A DNA stretch of 62,909 nt from a virus: IMG/VR virus record IMGVR_UViG_3300025645_000072, positions 1-62,909 of that record; one strand, 5' to 3'. The notes below the pieces were generated by a model. That model was not told the origin of the DNA, ran no database searches, and was given only the letters and a program-made list of their open reading frames with translations. Position 1 is the first letter of the stretch. Every line of letters starts with the position of its first letter. Below are positions 45,142 to 51,159 of this stretch, piece after piece. Made by a program: the position numbers and the translations under genes.

Positions 45142-45609
45142 TTATTTTATATAAAGTTTATATATTATTTCGTTATTTGTTTCTCTGATGAAATCTAATT
45201 TAAAGCCGATTTTAGCTAAAATTTGAGTCATACAACTAAAACCACAGGCACCATCTACATAAGTTTTCGTGTTCTCTGTTGCTCTTTTTAAGTATCTTCT
45301 GCTTTGACTTTTTGCTTTTGGGTTGTAGTGTGTCAAGCCATAAAAACCCTGTCTAATATGGAAAGCTTTCCCACCATTATCGGCAGTTAGTTTTGTTAAT
45401 TCATTATTAAAATAAGTGTTAATAAATGCACCTAGAACAGACCCTTTTTTGTCATATCCTCCACCACCTGCAACAAATTCGGTTTTATTGTTTCGCTTGT
45501 CATAGATGCGACAAACTCCAGACCTTGACCATTTAAAAGTTAACGTTTCAAATTTCCAATTCTCATTTAAAAAATCTTGCTTTTGCTTTTTGTTTAAAAT
45601 TGTTCTCAT
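45142..45609 (-). CDS. Hypothetical protein, glycine-rich motif
   Basis: A 155-aa basic protein. ETLTFKWSRSGVCRIYDKRN, FVAGGGGYDKKGSVLGAFIN and GACGFSCMTQILAKIGF are the distinctive parts. The GGGGYDKKGSVLG motif recurs in small proteins of unrelated phages and plasmids; no role is known. It is the largest gene at the front of the early train. Confidence 0.5.
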   Translation of the reverse strand: MRTILNKKQKQDFLNENWKFETLTFKWSRSGVCRIYDKRNNKTEFVAGGGGYDKKGSVLGAFINTYFNNELTKLTADNGGKAFHIRQGFYGLTHYNPKAKSQSRRYLKRATENTKTYVDGACGFSCMTQILAKIGFKLDFIRETNNEIIYKLYIK

Positions 45610-45611
45610 AA

Positions 45612-45854
45612 TTATTTTTTATTTACTGTTTTTATAAATTGTTTTGCTTTTTTTATTGTAGTGAAAGAAGTTCCACCTAAATAGGTTTTAAATTCATCTT
45701 CTTTATTGTAAAAATAACTTGACGGACATTTAAAATATTTATATTCTATTTCGTGGTTTCCGTGTTCACTATAAATTATTTTCGCCTCGTGTACTTTTAT
45801 ACCCGTGAAATTGGGTAGGTATTTTTTTTGTTGATTTAGGTTTAAAAAATTCAT
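45612..45854 (-). CDS. First gene of the early train, hypothetical
   Basis: An 80-aa protein (GIKVHEAKIIYSEHGNHEIE, FKTYLGGTSFTTIKKAKQFI), a small beta-then-helix fold. First behind the promoter at 45891, so probably among the earliest products. Confidence 0.5.
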   Translation of the reverse strand: MNFLNLNQQKKYLPNFTGIKVHEAKIIYSEHGNHEIEYKYFKCPSSYFYNKEDEFKTYLGGTSFTTIKKAKQFIKTVNKK

Positions 45855-45890
45855 AATAATAAATTAAAATTTTGTGCCTTATTGACATTA

Positions 45891-45898
45891 CAAATATA
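45891..45898 (-). promoter_or_regulatory. Promoter of the early gene train
   Basis: CAAATATA reads TATATTTG on the minus strand, a full TAnnTTTG match, 36 bases before the ATG at 45854. Best candidate for the promoter of the long minus-strand operon. Confidence 0.65.
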
Positions 45899-46044
45899 AA
45901 GTAAAATAAAAGTATTATCCTAATTATTTTTAAAGTTTTTTAAAAGTATTTTATAAGTTACTGTAAATCAATGACTTACAAGGGTATTTTTTTTGTTTGT
46001 AGTGATGGCACACGGGCAAATTTTATGTTTTCTTTTGTTTGTCA

Positions 46045-46060
46045 GCTGGTTAGCTCCAGC
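46045..46060. promoter_or_regulatory. Hairpin in control region
   Basis: GCTGG, loop TTAGCT, CCAGC: a 5-bp perfect hairpin lacking a T-run. It may be a protein-binding or replication element. Confidence 0.3.
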
Positions 46061-46175
46061 CTAAAAGATATTATTTATTAATTCCTTTTTGTTTTTGGGG
46101 AATGGTTAACCCTTTTGTTTTGTGTCTGTGACAAAATAAAAAAGGGGAAAGAATAAAGAACGAAGAAACAAGAAC

Positions 46176-46253
46176 AACGGGAAACGGGGCGAGGTGGTCG
46201 GGTGGTGTGGTGGTGTGGTCGGGTGTGGTGGTGGTGGTGGTGTCCCTATGGAA
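46176..46253 (+). repeat. G-rich GGT/GTG repeat block
   Basis: About 78 bases of G- and T-rich sequence with units of GTGGTCGGGTG twice and GTG/GGT repeated many times, in a genome that is otherwise AT-rich. It follows a purine run. Several G-runs could form a quadruplex, and the C-rich strand would be single-stranded more easily. It may be an origin, a pause site or a regulator. Confidence 0.6.
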
Positions 46254-46385
46254 AAGCTAAAAAAATCTGAGGCAAATTTTTGAAATGAAGAGGGGGGGTT
46301 GTTTTTAAAAATCGTTTTCCTTTTGGTGTCGTGTTGCGTATATCATATATTACCTAACACCTCTAAGCGTCTAATATTTTTTTAT

Positions 46386-46393
46386 TATCTTAG
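46386..46393 (+). promoter_or_regulatory. Near-consensus plus-strand promoter
   Basis: TATCTTAG differs from TAnnTTTG in one base and lies 18 bases before the start at 46412. Confidence 0.4.
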
Positions 46394-46411
46394 CAGTCTA
46401 AACGTAACATT

Positions 46412-46639
46412 ATGAAAATCAAAGGAGCAAAGAAAATACCTAACAGACCTGTGATGCAGGAATACTTATCAAATAGAAACAGACACGAGTTGTCTGGAGA
46501 TTTTAATTATTATGAGACAGGACTTAGTAAAATGGTTTCTTTAAAGAACTCACAATATAGATCTAAAAAAGTAGGAATGATGGCAGACGCAATTGAGTTA
46601 GCAGAGCAAAGAAAGAATTTTTTTAATACATACAGATAA
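46412..46639 (+). CDS. Small basic hypothetical protein
   Basis: A 75-aa basic protein (MKIKGAKKIPNRPVMQEYLS, LKNSQYRSKKVGMMADAIEL), probably helical at the end. It forms a single-gene unit with its own promoter and terminator beside the control region, so a regulatory or replication function is plausible. Confidence 0.55.
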   Translation: MKIKGAKKIPNRPVMQEYLSNRNRHELSGDFNYYETGLSKMVSLKNSQYRSKKVGMMADAIELAEQRKNFFNTYR

Positions 46640-46664
46640 CTTTCTTCCCATAGTTAATTTGTGT

Positions 46665-46702
46665 AAAAAGAGGTTAGGCAATTAGTCAAGCCTCTTTTTT
46701 TT
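46665..46702 (+). terminator. Intrinsic terminator
   Basis: AAAAAGAGG pairs with CCTCTTTTT, enclosing AGGC/GCCT, followed by further T. It ends the small gene before it. Confidence 0.8.
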
Positions 46703-46718
46703 ATTCAATTTTGTCTAT

Positions 46719-46798
46719 TTATGTTGATTATCAACATAACTATGTTAACGATATGTTGTCTAAAGTACTGGTAATCAGCTTTATGTCGATTATGTTGA
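46719..46798 (+). repeat. Iteron-like TTATGTTGA repeats with palindrome
   Basis: TTATGTTGA and its complement form a perfect palindrome (9-bp arms, 3-base centre, 46719-46739). Further copies follow: an exact one at 46790-46798, one with a single mismatch at 46781-46789, and two with two mismatches at 46740 and 46751. TTATCAACA (46728-46736) is one base from a DnaA box. Candidate origin or operator for the DnaA-IV proteins. Confidence 0.55.
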
Positions 46799-46847
46799 TT
46801 TTTTCTCTTCTTTTTCACGGAAAGAAAAATATAAATAAGTATTTACT

Positions 46848-46861
46848 CTATATATATATAG
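46848..46861. repeat. CTATATATATATAG palindrome
   Basis: A 14-bp palindrome of the type seen at 37758-37775. An easily melted site; could be an unwinding element or operator. Confidence 0.45.
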
Positions 46862-46923
46862 GGAAACTTAAAACCAACATTTTTAAAATTACCTCAACTT
46901 AGTTTATTATAATAAATTTTTCA

Positions 46924-46931
46924 TACTTTTG
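46924..46931 (+). promoter_or_regulatory. groEL promoter
   Basis: TACTTTTG is a full TAnnTTTG match 29 bases before the groEL ATG. It should drive groEL, the two small genes and groES. Confidence 0.65.
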
Positions 46932-46960
46932 ACTTATAATTTAATTAAATAAAATACATT

Positions 46961-48544
46961 ATGAGTTACAGTCCAAAGGATCTTGTGTTTGACCAAGAGG
47001 GTCGAGATAAATTAAAAAAAGGAATTAATGCAATTACTAATGCTGTTAAAAGTACTTTAGGTCCATTAGGTAAAACTGTTTTAATTGAGTCTCCAGAACA
47101 CACTCACGGAATAACCGTTACCAAAGACGGTGTGACTGTAGCTAAATCTATTTTCTTAGAAGACGCTGTAGAAAACTTAGCTGTAAAAATGATGAAAGAA
47201 GCAGCTGATCGTACGGCTAGTTCTGCTGGGGATGGAACAACAACTGCAATTGTACTTACTGAGGCTATTATTCGAAACGGAATGAAAGCAATAGAGGAAG
47301 GCGAAAACATAAACACTACTGAACTTATACGAGATATTAATGAAACTGTTAAGGGCATTATAAAAAACTTAAACAAAGTTTCTAAAAAAGTTAGTTCAAA
47401 AACACTTCGTGATGTTGCTACGGTATCGGCTAATAATTCAGCTGAACTAGGTAGGTTAATTTCTAATGCTTACAAAGAGCTTGGTAAAGATGGTGTATTG
47501 ACAGTAGAAAATTCACAGACTGAAGAAACTTACTATGATATTACTAAAGGTATAAAAATAGAAAGAGGATATACCACACAGCTTTTCGCTAACAACGAAA
47601 GAAATGATGAGTGTGTTTTAGATAATGTTCATATTCTTGTTACTGACACAGAGATTCAGAGCTTGATGGAGATTGAGAATATACTAAGACCGATTATTAA
47701 AGAAAAGAAAAAACTTTTGATTATAGGAAACTGTACTCAAAACGTAGTTAATACACTAGGCGCAAACAAAGTTCAGAATAATTTATCTATATGTAATATT
47801 ATACCACCATCGTTTGGATATAAGACAAATGAGTTATTAGGTGATATTTCGTTATCGATAGGTGCAAAGTATTTTAGTGAGTCTCAAGGTGATGACTTGA
47901 GTTTGCTTACAATGGATAGTTTAGGGTTTGCTGAGAAAATTATTGTTGGGAAAGATAGTACTGTTATAGTTACGGCTAGTGAAAAACAAAATGAAGAGAT
48001 AGGCGAAAGAATTAATCAACTCAAAGATCAGCACAAAAAAACTTCTTTAAACAAGTATGAGAAAGATTTTATATTAGAACGTATAGCGAACTTGACTGGA
48101 TCTGTTGGCGTTATTTATGTAGGAGCAAACTCAGACATTGAGCAAAAAGAAAAATTTGACCGCATCGATGATGCGGTGTGTGCTGTTCGTTCGGCATTGG
48201 AAGAAGGGATATTACCAGGAGGAGGATTAGCTTTATTAAGAGAAGCAGAAAATTTAGGTGATGGAATATCAAATGATATACTATATAATTCTTTAACTGC
48301 TCCATTAGAACAAATACTTACTAATGCAGGTGATGATGTAAAAAAAGTACGTGATACAATATGCTCGTGTGCATCAGCTCCAGTAAATTATGGGTTTAAT
48401 GTTAAAACCAAAGAGTATGGAGATATGTATAAAATGGGAATTATTGATCCAACTAAAGTAACAAAGAACGCACTTATAAATGCAGCGAGTGTTGCAACAA
48501 CTATACTTAGTACAAACGCAATAGTAACAATGAAACGAGCATAA
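46961..48544 (+). CDS. groEL: Phage chaperonin GroEL
   Basis: A 527-aa group I chaperonin, full length compared with 548 aa in E. coli. ATP site: STLGPLGKTVLI (31-42), KDGVTVA (55-61, D56), DGTTTA (91-96) and the catalytic Asp in RIDDAV (D404, equivalent to E. coli D398), then LEEGILPGGG (413-422) and MGIIDPTKVTKNAL (492-505). The apical domain (about 190-375) is divergent: ERGYTTQLF replaces DRGYLSPYF, and IIPPSFGYK stands in for KAPGFGDRR. The C-terminal GGM tail is missing; the protein ends in TMKRA. All ATPase residues are kept, so it should be active, with altered substrate or partner surface. Confidence 0.95.
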   Translation: MSYSPKDLVFDQEGRDKLKKGINAITNAVKSTLGPLGKTVLIESPEHTHGITVTKDGVTVAKSIFLEDAVENLAVKMMKEAADRTASSAGDGTTTAIVLTEAIIRNGMKAIEEGENINTTELIRDINETVKGIIKNLNKVSKKVSSKTLRDVATVSANNSAELGRLISNAYKELGKDGVLTVENSQTEETYYDITKGIKIERGYTTQLFANNERNDECVLDNVHILVTDTEIQSLMEIENILRPIIKEKKKLLIIGNCTQNVVNTLGANKVQNNLSICNIIPPSFGYKTNELLGDISLSIGAKYFSESQGDDLSLLTMDSLGFAEKIIVGKDSTVIVTASEKQNEEIGERINQLKDQHKKTSLNKYEKDFILERIANLTGSVGVIYVGANSDIEQKEKFDRIDDAVCAVRSALEEGILPGGGLALLREAENLGDGISNDILYNSLTAPLEQILTNAGDDVKKVRDTICSCASAPVNYGFNVKTKEYGDMYKMGIIDPTKVTKNALINAASVATTILSTNAIVTMKRA

Positions 48545-48561
48545 ATTTAAAATTATATATT

Positions 48562-48696
48562 ATGGGCCATAGACCACACGCATTTGAAAATCAAATTTTT
48601 GAATCTTTTAGAATAGAGGAGAAAAAAGTTAAATCTGCTATTAGTCTTTTGAAACAACACGGATATGTTGTTTATAAGAAAGATTCGCAAGAGTGA
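48562..48696 (+). CDS. Small protein between groEL and groES
   Basis: A 44-aa protein (FRIEEKKVKSAISLLKQHGY, VVYKKDSQE). The VKSAISLLKQHGYVV part resembles its downstream neighbour, so the two are probably a tandem duplication. Its stop overlaps a GTG start. Confidence 0.5.
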   Translation: MGHRPHAFENQIFESFRIEEKKVKSAISLLKQHGYVVYKKDSQE

Positions 48697-48866
48697 ATTT
48701 TTTTAAAACTTATACTATTCCAGAAAGAGTTAAAGAACAGTTAGAAGCAATAAATCTTTTGATTGCACAAGGATATACTGTTTTAGATTTAGAAGGCGAA
48801 ATAATAGATAAAAATATTTTAAAAGATAAATTAAATGAAAGCAATAGGGAAAACCATAGTAATTGA
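48693..48866 (+). CDS. Small protein overlapping groES
   Basis: A 57-aa protein with a GTG start overlapping the upstream stop (GTGA). ERVKEQLEAINLLIAQGYTV is its core, paralogous to the preceding gene. It ends 32 bases inside groES. The overlap on both sides suggests strong coupling to the chaperonin operon. Function unknown. Confidence 0.5.
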   Translation: MNFFKTYTIPERVKEQLEAINLLIAQGYTVLDLEGEIIDKNILKDKLNESNRENHSN

Positions 48867-49092
48867 AACCATAAAAGAAAAAGAAACTACTGAGTCAGGA
48901 ATATTACTTACTTCATCAGACAGTAATCAGTTTAGATACAAGAAAGGAAAAGTAATTCTTCCAGGACACGAATGCTCTGTTATCAATAAAGGAGATATTA
49001 TTTTTTATGATAAAGCAGCTGGACACACTATGATGTTAAACGAAGAGGTAGTTACAATTATATCTGAAAGAGATATTGTAGTAGTTATTTAA
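48835..49092 (+). CDS. groES: Phage co-chaperonin GroES
   Basis: An 85-aa GroES, slightly shorter than the 97 aa of E. coli. The mobile loop keeps the GroEL contact (TTESGILLTSSD, with GILL for GIVL). KKGKVILPG and INKGDIIFYD are barrel hallmarks, and VVTIISERDIVVVI is the last strand. The roof hairpin after the loop is short. Together with groEL it forms a complete chaperonin. Confidence 0.92.
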   Translation: MKAIGKTIVIETIKEKETTESGILLTSSDSNQFRYKKGKVILPGHECSVINKGDIIFYDKAAGHTMMLNEEVVTIISERDIVVVI

Positions 49093-49113
49093 TATTTTAT
49101 ACATACACTAATT

Positions 49114-49155
49114 AATCTGTAAAGAAAATCGAAAAATCTTTACAGATTTTTTTTT
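49114..49155 (+). terminator. Strong terminator after groES
   Basis: AATCTGTAAAGA and TCTTTACAGATT form a perfect 12-bp stem (49114-49125 and 49137-49148) with an 11-base loop, then a T-run. It also covers the stop of the convergent minus-strand gene. Confidence 0.85.
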
Positions 49156-49607
49156 ATCTCTTGATTCATTTTTTTAATTATTTTTCTATATATCTTGTTG
49201 CTGTATTTAGTATTGTTTTTAAAAATTGGATTTCTGTATGGACTTTCTGATATAGTCTCTTTCATATTTAATTTTTTATATATAGAAGATACCACACGCT
49301 TACCTTTAAAACCTAGCTCATAAAGTTTTGATTCGTTTCCAACCCTTTCGCGCCAGATAATTATCCACTTGTCTTTCAGTAGTTTTTGAAATCTCATTTT
49401 GTCCCAGGACATAATCTCATTGAACTCTTCAAATTGTTTTCTAGTAAACAATCCTTCGCTATATAAAAACAACATCATTTCTATATCAGCTGTTTTTAAA
49501 TTATAATAAGCTCTAGCCCAATGCTTTACAACTTTCCAGTATTTTAGATAGTCGTTAGAAGGCTCTTTACGATCATAATTAGCTCGTAGTTTTTTACTAA
49601 AATTCAT
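49140..49607 (-). CDS. Possible winged-helix DNA-binding protein
   Basis: A 155-aa protein from the ATG at 49607. (A longer frame from 49703 adds 32 residues that overlap the divergent promoter, so I prefer the inner start.) KTADIEMMLFLYSEGLFTRK, then FNEIMSWDKMRFQKLLKDKW, then VGNESKLYELGFKGKRVVSS, fits a helix-turn-helix plus wing. The end is very basic. It is the only minus-strand gene inside the late block, which suits a late regulator. Confidence 0.5.
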   Translation of the reverse strand: MNFSKKLRANYDRKEPSNDYLKYWKVVKHWARAYYNLKTADIEMMLFLYSEGLFTRKQFEEFNEIMSWDKMRFQKLLKDKWIIIWRERVGNESKLYELGFKGKRVVSSIYKKLNMKETISESPYRNPIFKNNTKYSNKIYRKIIKKMNQEIKKNL

Positions 49608-49622
49608 TATATTTAATTTAAT

Positions 49623-49630
49623 TATATTTG
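49623..49630 (+). promoter_or_regulatory. Bacteroidota-type -7 promoter element
   Basis: TATATTTG lies 21 bases before the start at 49652. The surrounding TTATATTTGTAAATATAA is nearly palindromic and lies between two divergent genes, so the nearby winged-helix protein may bind it. Confidence 0.6.
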
Positions 49631-49651
49631 TAAATATAAACAAAACAAATA

Positions 49652-49762
49652 ATGGCACGTAAAAAGAAAATGAAAAACCCTTGTTGGAAAGGTTTTGTTG
49701 CATATGGATTAAAAACTAAAAACGGAAAGAAAGTTCCTAATTGTGTGCGTAAAAAAAAATAA
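49652..49762 (+). CDS. Small basic phage peptide
   Basis: A 36-aa peptide (MARKKKMKNPCWKGFVAYGL, KTKNGKKVPNCVRKKK). The NPCWKGFxAYGxKxKNGKKVPNCV pattern recurs as a short module in aquatic phage proteins; two Cys could bind metal. Function unknown. Confidence 0.6.
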   Translation: MARKKKMKNPCWKGFVAYGLKTKNGKKVPNCVRKKK

Positions 49763-49772
49763 ATAAATAATT

Positions 49773-49904
49773 ATGGAAAAACAACTAAAACCTTATTTTA
49801 CAGCAGCTATAAAAAGTGGAGTAAAACCTGAAAGAAATGGATTACCATCAGAACAATCTATTAAAAAAAGTGTTTACGCTAGCTGCGGTAAAGGGAAAAA
49901 ATAA
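49773..49904 (+). CDS. Small basic hypothetical protein
   Basis: A 43-aa peptide (LKPYFTAAIKSGVKPERNGL, PSEQSIKKSVYASCGKGKK). Its stop overlaps the next ATG. Function unknown. Confidence 0.5.
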   Translation: MEKQLKPYFTAAIKSGVKPERNGLPSEQSIKKSVYASCGKGKK

Positions 49905-50158
49905 TGGCAAAACCAAGAAAGGGAAAGGCTAAAGTTAAAGTAACCTCAACTGGTAAAAAAGTAAGTTATGGTCAAGCGGGAAAAGCCAAAGGTGGTGGGC
50001 CTAGAGTAAGACCAGGTACATCTAAAGGTGATAGCTATTGCGCTAGAAGCTTAGGAATTAAAAAAAGACTGTCTAAAAAAAAACAAAGAGATCCAAATAC
50101 TCCAAATAATTTGTCTAGAAAAAGATGGAAGTGTTCAGGAGCAAAGTCTCGAAAATAA
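49904..50158 (+). CDS. Conserved small basic protein
   Basis: An 84-aa, strongly basic protein (KVSYGQAGKAKGGGPRVRPG, TSKGDSYCARSLGIKKR, LSRKRWKCSGAKSRK). The pattern is familiar from phages and larger viruses (a DUF6321-like module); DNA binding or virion packaging is likely from charge, but unproven. Confidence 0.6.
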   Translation: MAKPRKGKAKVKVTSTGKKVSYGQAGKAKGGGPRVRPGTSKGDSYCARSLGIKKRLSKKKQRDPNTPNNLSRKRWKCSGAKSRK

Positions 50159-50174
50159 GTATTTAAATTATTAC

Positions 50175-50182
50175 TATATTTG
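50175..50182 (+). promoter_or_regulatory. Bacteroidota-type -7 promoter element
   Basis: TATATTTG lies 20 bases before the start at 50203. Confidence 0.6.
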
Positions 50183-50202
50183 TAAAATAATAAATTAAGG
50201 TT

Positions 50203-50343
50203 ATGGGTAAATTATTTGTAAAGATCGGATTGTGGATGCAAGAAGTTTGGTGTAAGTTTCAATGTGGTTGGAATTTTGTTATATCAAAGTTAATGTTTTC
50301 GGTTTCTTCTTGTCCTAATAAATTATGTACTTGTAAGAAATAA
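50203..50343 (+). CDS. Small Cys-rich protein
   Basis: A 46-aa protein (LWMQEVWCKFQCGWNFVISK, SSCPNKLCTCKK) with five Cys and a hydrophobic centre. May be membrane-associated. Function unknown. Confidence 0.5.
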   Translation: MGKLFVKIGLWMQEVWCKFQCGWNFVISKLMFSVSSCPNKLCTCKK

Positions 50344-50349
50344 AATCAA

Positions 50350-50508
50350 ATGAAACAAAGATCACTAGGATTAGGAGACGACTTAGAAAAGGTATTTGAA
50401 AAAACAGGAATAAAAGCTGTTGTTGAAAAAGTAACTAAAGGAGGATGTGGATGTAAAGAAAGAAAAGATAGCCTAAACAGGATGTTTCCCTATAAAAACA
50501 GTAAATAA
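50350..50508 (+). CDS. Small protein with GCGC motif
   Basis: A 52-aa protein: LGLGDDLEKVFEKTGIKAVV helix, then TKGGCGCKERKDSLNRMFPY. The CGCxxRxxxLNxxFPY pattern recurs before lysis genes in Bacteroidota phages. It may bind metal through two Cys. Function unknown. Confidence 0.6.
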   Translation: MKQRSLGLGDDLEKVFEKTGIKAVVEKVTKGGCGCKERKDSLNRMFPYKNSK

Positions 50509-50539
50509 AAGAGAATTTTTAACACTCTAAAATATAAAT

Positions 50540-50851
50540 ATGTCATACCCAAAAATAAATGTAAATACACTAACTGGAGTACAAGTTACTAATAGTGACA
50601 CTGTAGATATTCCAACTACTTCAAACGAAGGATTTTTAATTTATGTTGGAAGCACAATTCCTATTCTTCAAGATATAACTTCTGGAGCTGGAACGCCTGA
50701 TCCAAGATATGTAAATGTAAAAGTATTAACAGTAAATAATCAAGACATTACCTTTCATAATTTTAAGGTAGGCGAGTATTTACCTGTACAATGCAAAAGA
50801 ATATTTGCAACAGGTACCACAGCTGGTGTTGATTGTATAGCAATGTCTTAA
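50540..50851 (+). CDS. Conserved phage structural-like protein
   Basis: A 103-aa all-beta protein (DTVDIPTTSNEGFLIYVGST, RYVNVKVLTVNNQDITFHNF, KVGEYLPVQCKRIF). The fold resembles small decoration proteins. No family is assigned; the role is inferred from composition and its late position. Confidence 0.55.
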   Translation: MSYPKINVNTLTGVQVTNSDTVDIPTTSNEGFLIYVGSTIPILQDITSGAGTPDPRYVNVKVLTVNNQDITFHNFKVGEYLPVQCKRIFATGTTAGVDCIAMS

Positions 50852-50923
50852 TAGTATGAACTACACTCAATCAAATTCTTGGAACTCTGAATTATTTTTT
50901 GTGTATAATATAACCAAAAAAAA

Positions 50924-51079
50924 ATGATGCAAGATTATAAGATATTAATGATTAATGCTGGTAGTTTTGGAATTTCAATGACAAATATAGATGTAACGCT
51001 TAAAATAGTTTTATTACTTGTAACTATAGGATATACAATACAAAAATGGTATTTACTAAACAAGAACAAAAAAAAATAA
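50924..51079 (+). CDS. Small membrane protein, holin-like candidate
   Basis: A 51-aa protein with one transmembrane segment (LKIVLLLVTIGYTIQKWYLL) and a Lys-rich end. The layout (NAGSFGISMTNIDVTLKIVL) fits small membrane proteins next to endolysins. Possible antiholin or spanin-like aid; uncertain. Confidence 0.5.
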   Translation: MMQDYKILMINAGSFGISMTNIDVTLKIVLLLVTIGYTIQKWYLLNKNKKK

Positions 51080-51104
51080 TATTAATTAAAATATAAAAAA
51101 AATA

Positions 51105-51134
51105 GAGGCGCATATCAATTGCGTCTTTTTTTTT
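51105..51134 (+). terminator. Intrinsic terminator before amidase
   Basis: GAGGCGCA (51105-51112) pairs with TGCGTCTT (51120-51127) in 8 bp with two G-T pairs, then seven T. It may dampen transcription into the lysis genes. Confidence 0.7.
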
Positions 51135-51159
51135 GATATTACTTAAACAGTATATTATT

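Larger units (their letters stand above)
45855..46411. other. Divergent control region, no gene
   Basis: A 557-base gap between the two divergent gene sets. From left to right it holds the minus-strand promoter (45891), a hairpin (46045-46060), a purine run (46140-46180), the G-rich repeat (46176-46253), a run of seven G (46292-46298) and the plus-strand promoter (46386). No convincing ORF is present in either direction. Confidence 0.6.
46640..46960. other. Non-coding region before groEL
   Basis: A 321-base gap with the terminator (46665), a cluster of TTATGTTGA-type repeats and a palindrome (46719-46798), a TA palindrome (46848) and the groEL promoter (46924). A short TTG-started frame overlaps it but is not convincing. 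Confidence 0.5.

Noticed and set aside
46176-46253. G-rich block as a coding repeat
   Set aside because: No open frame of useful length, stops nearby on both strands, and composition unlike any gene here.
46711-46902. TTG-started 63-aa frame with a hydrophobic segment
   Set aside because: It runs across the repeat and palindrome cluster and the TA palindrome, lacks a good start and promoter, and looks like low-complexity AT sequence. A 49-aa inner frame cannot be fully excluded.
49608-49703. Longer start for the 49140 minus-strand protein
   Set aside because: The extra 32 residues are hydrophobic and cross the divergent promoter and the start of the plus-strand gene; the inner ATG is better placed.
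50856-50927. 23-aa frame before the small membrane protein
   Set aside because: Too short and without any supporting feature other than an ATG.
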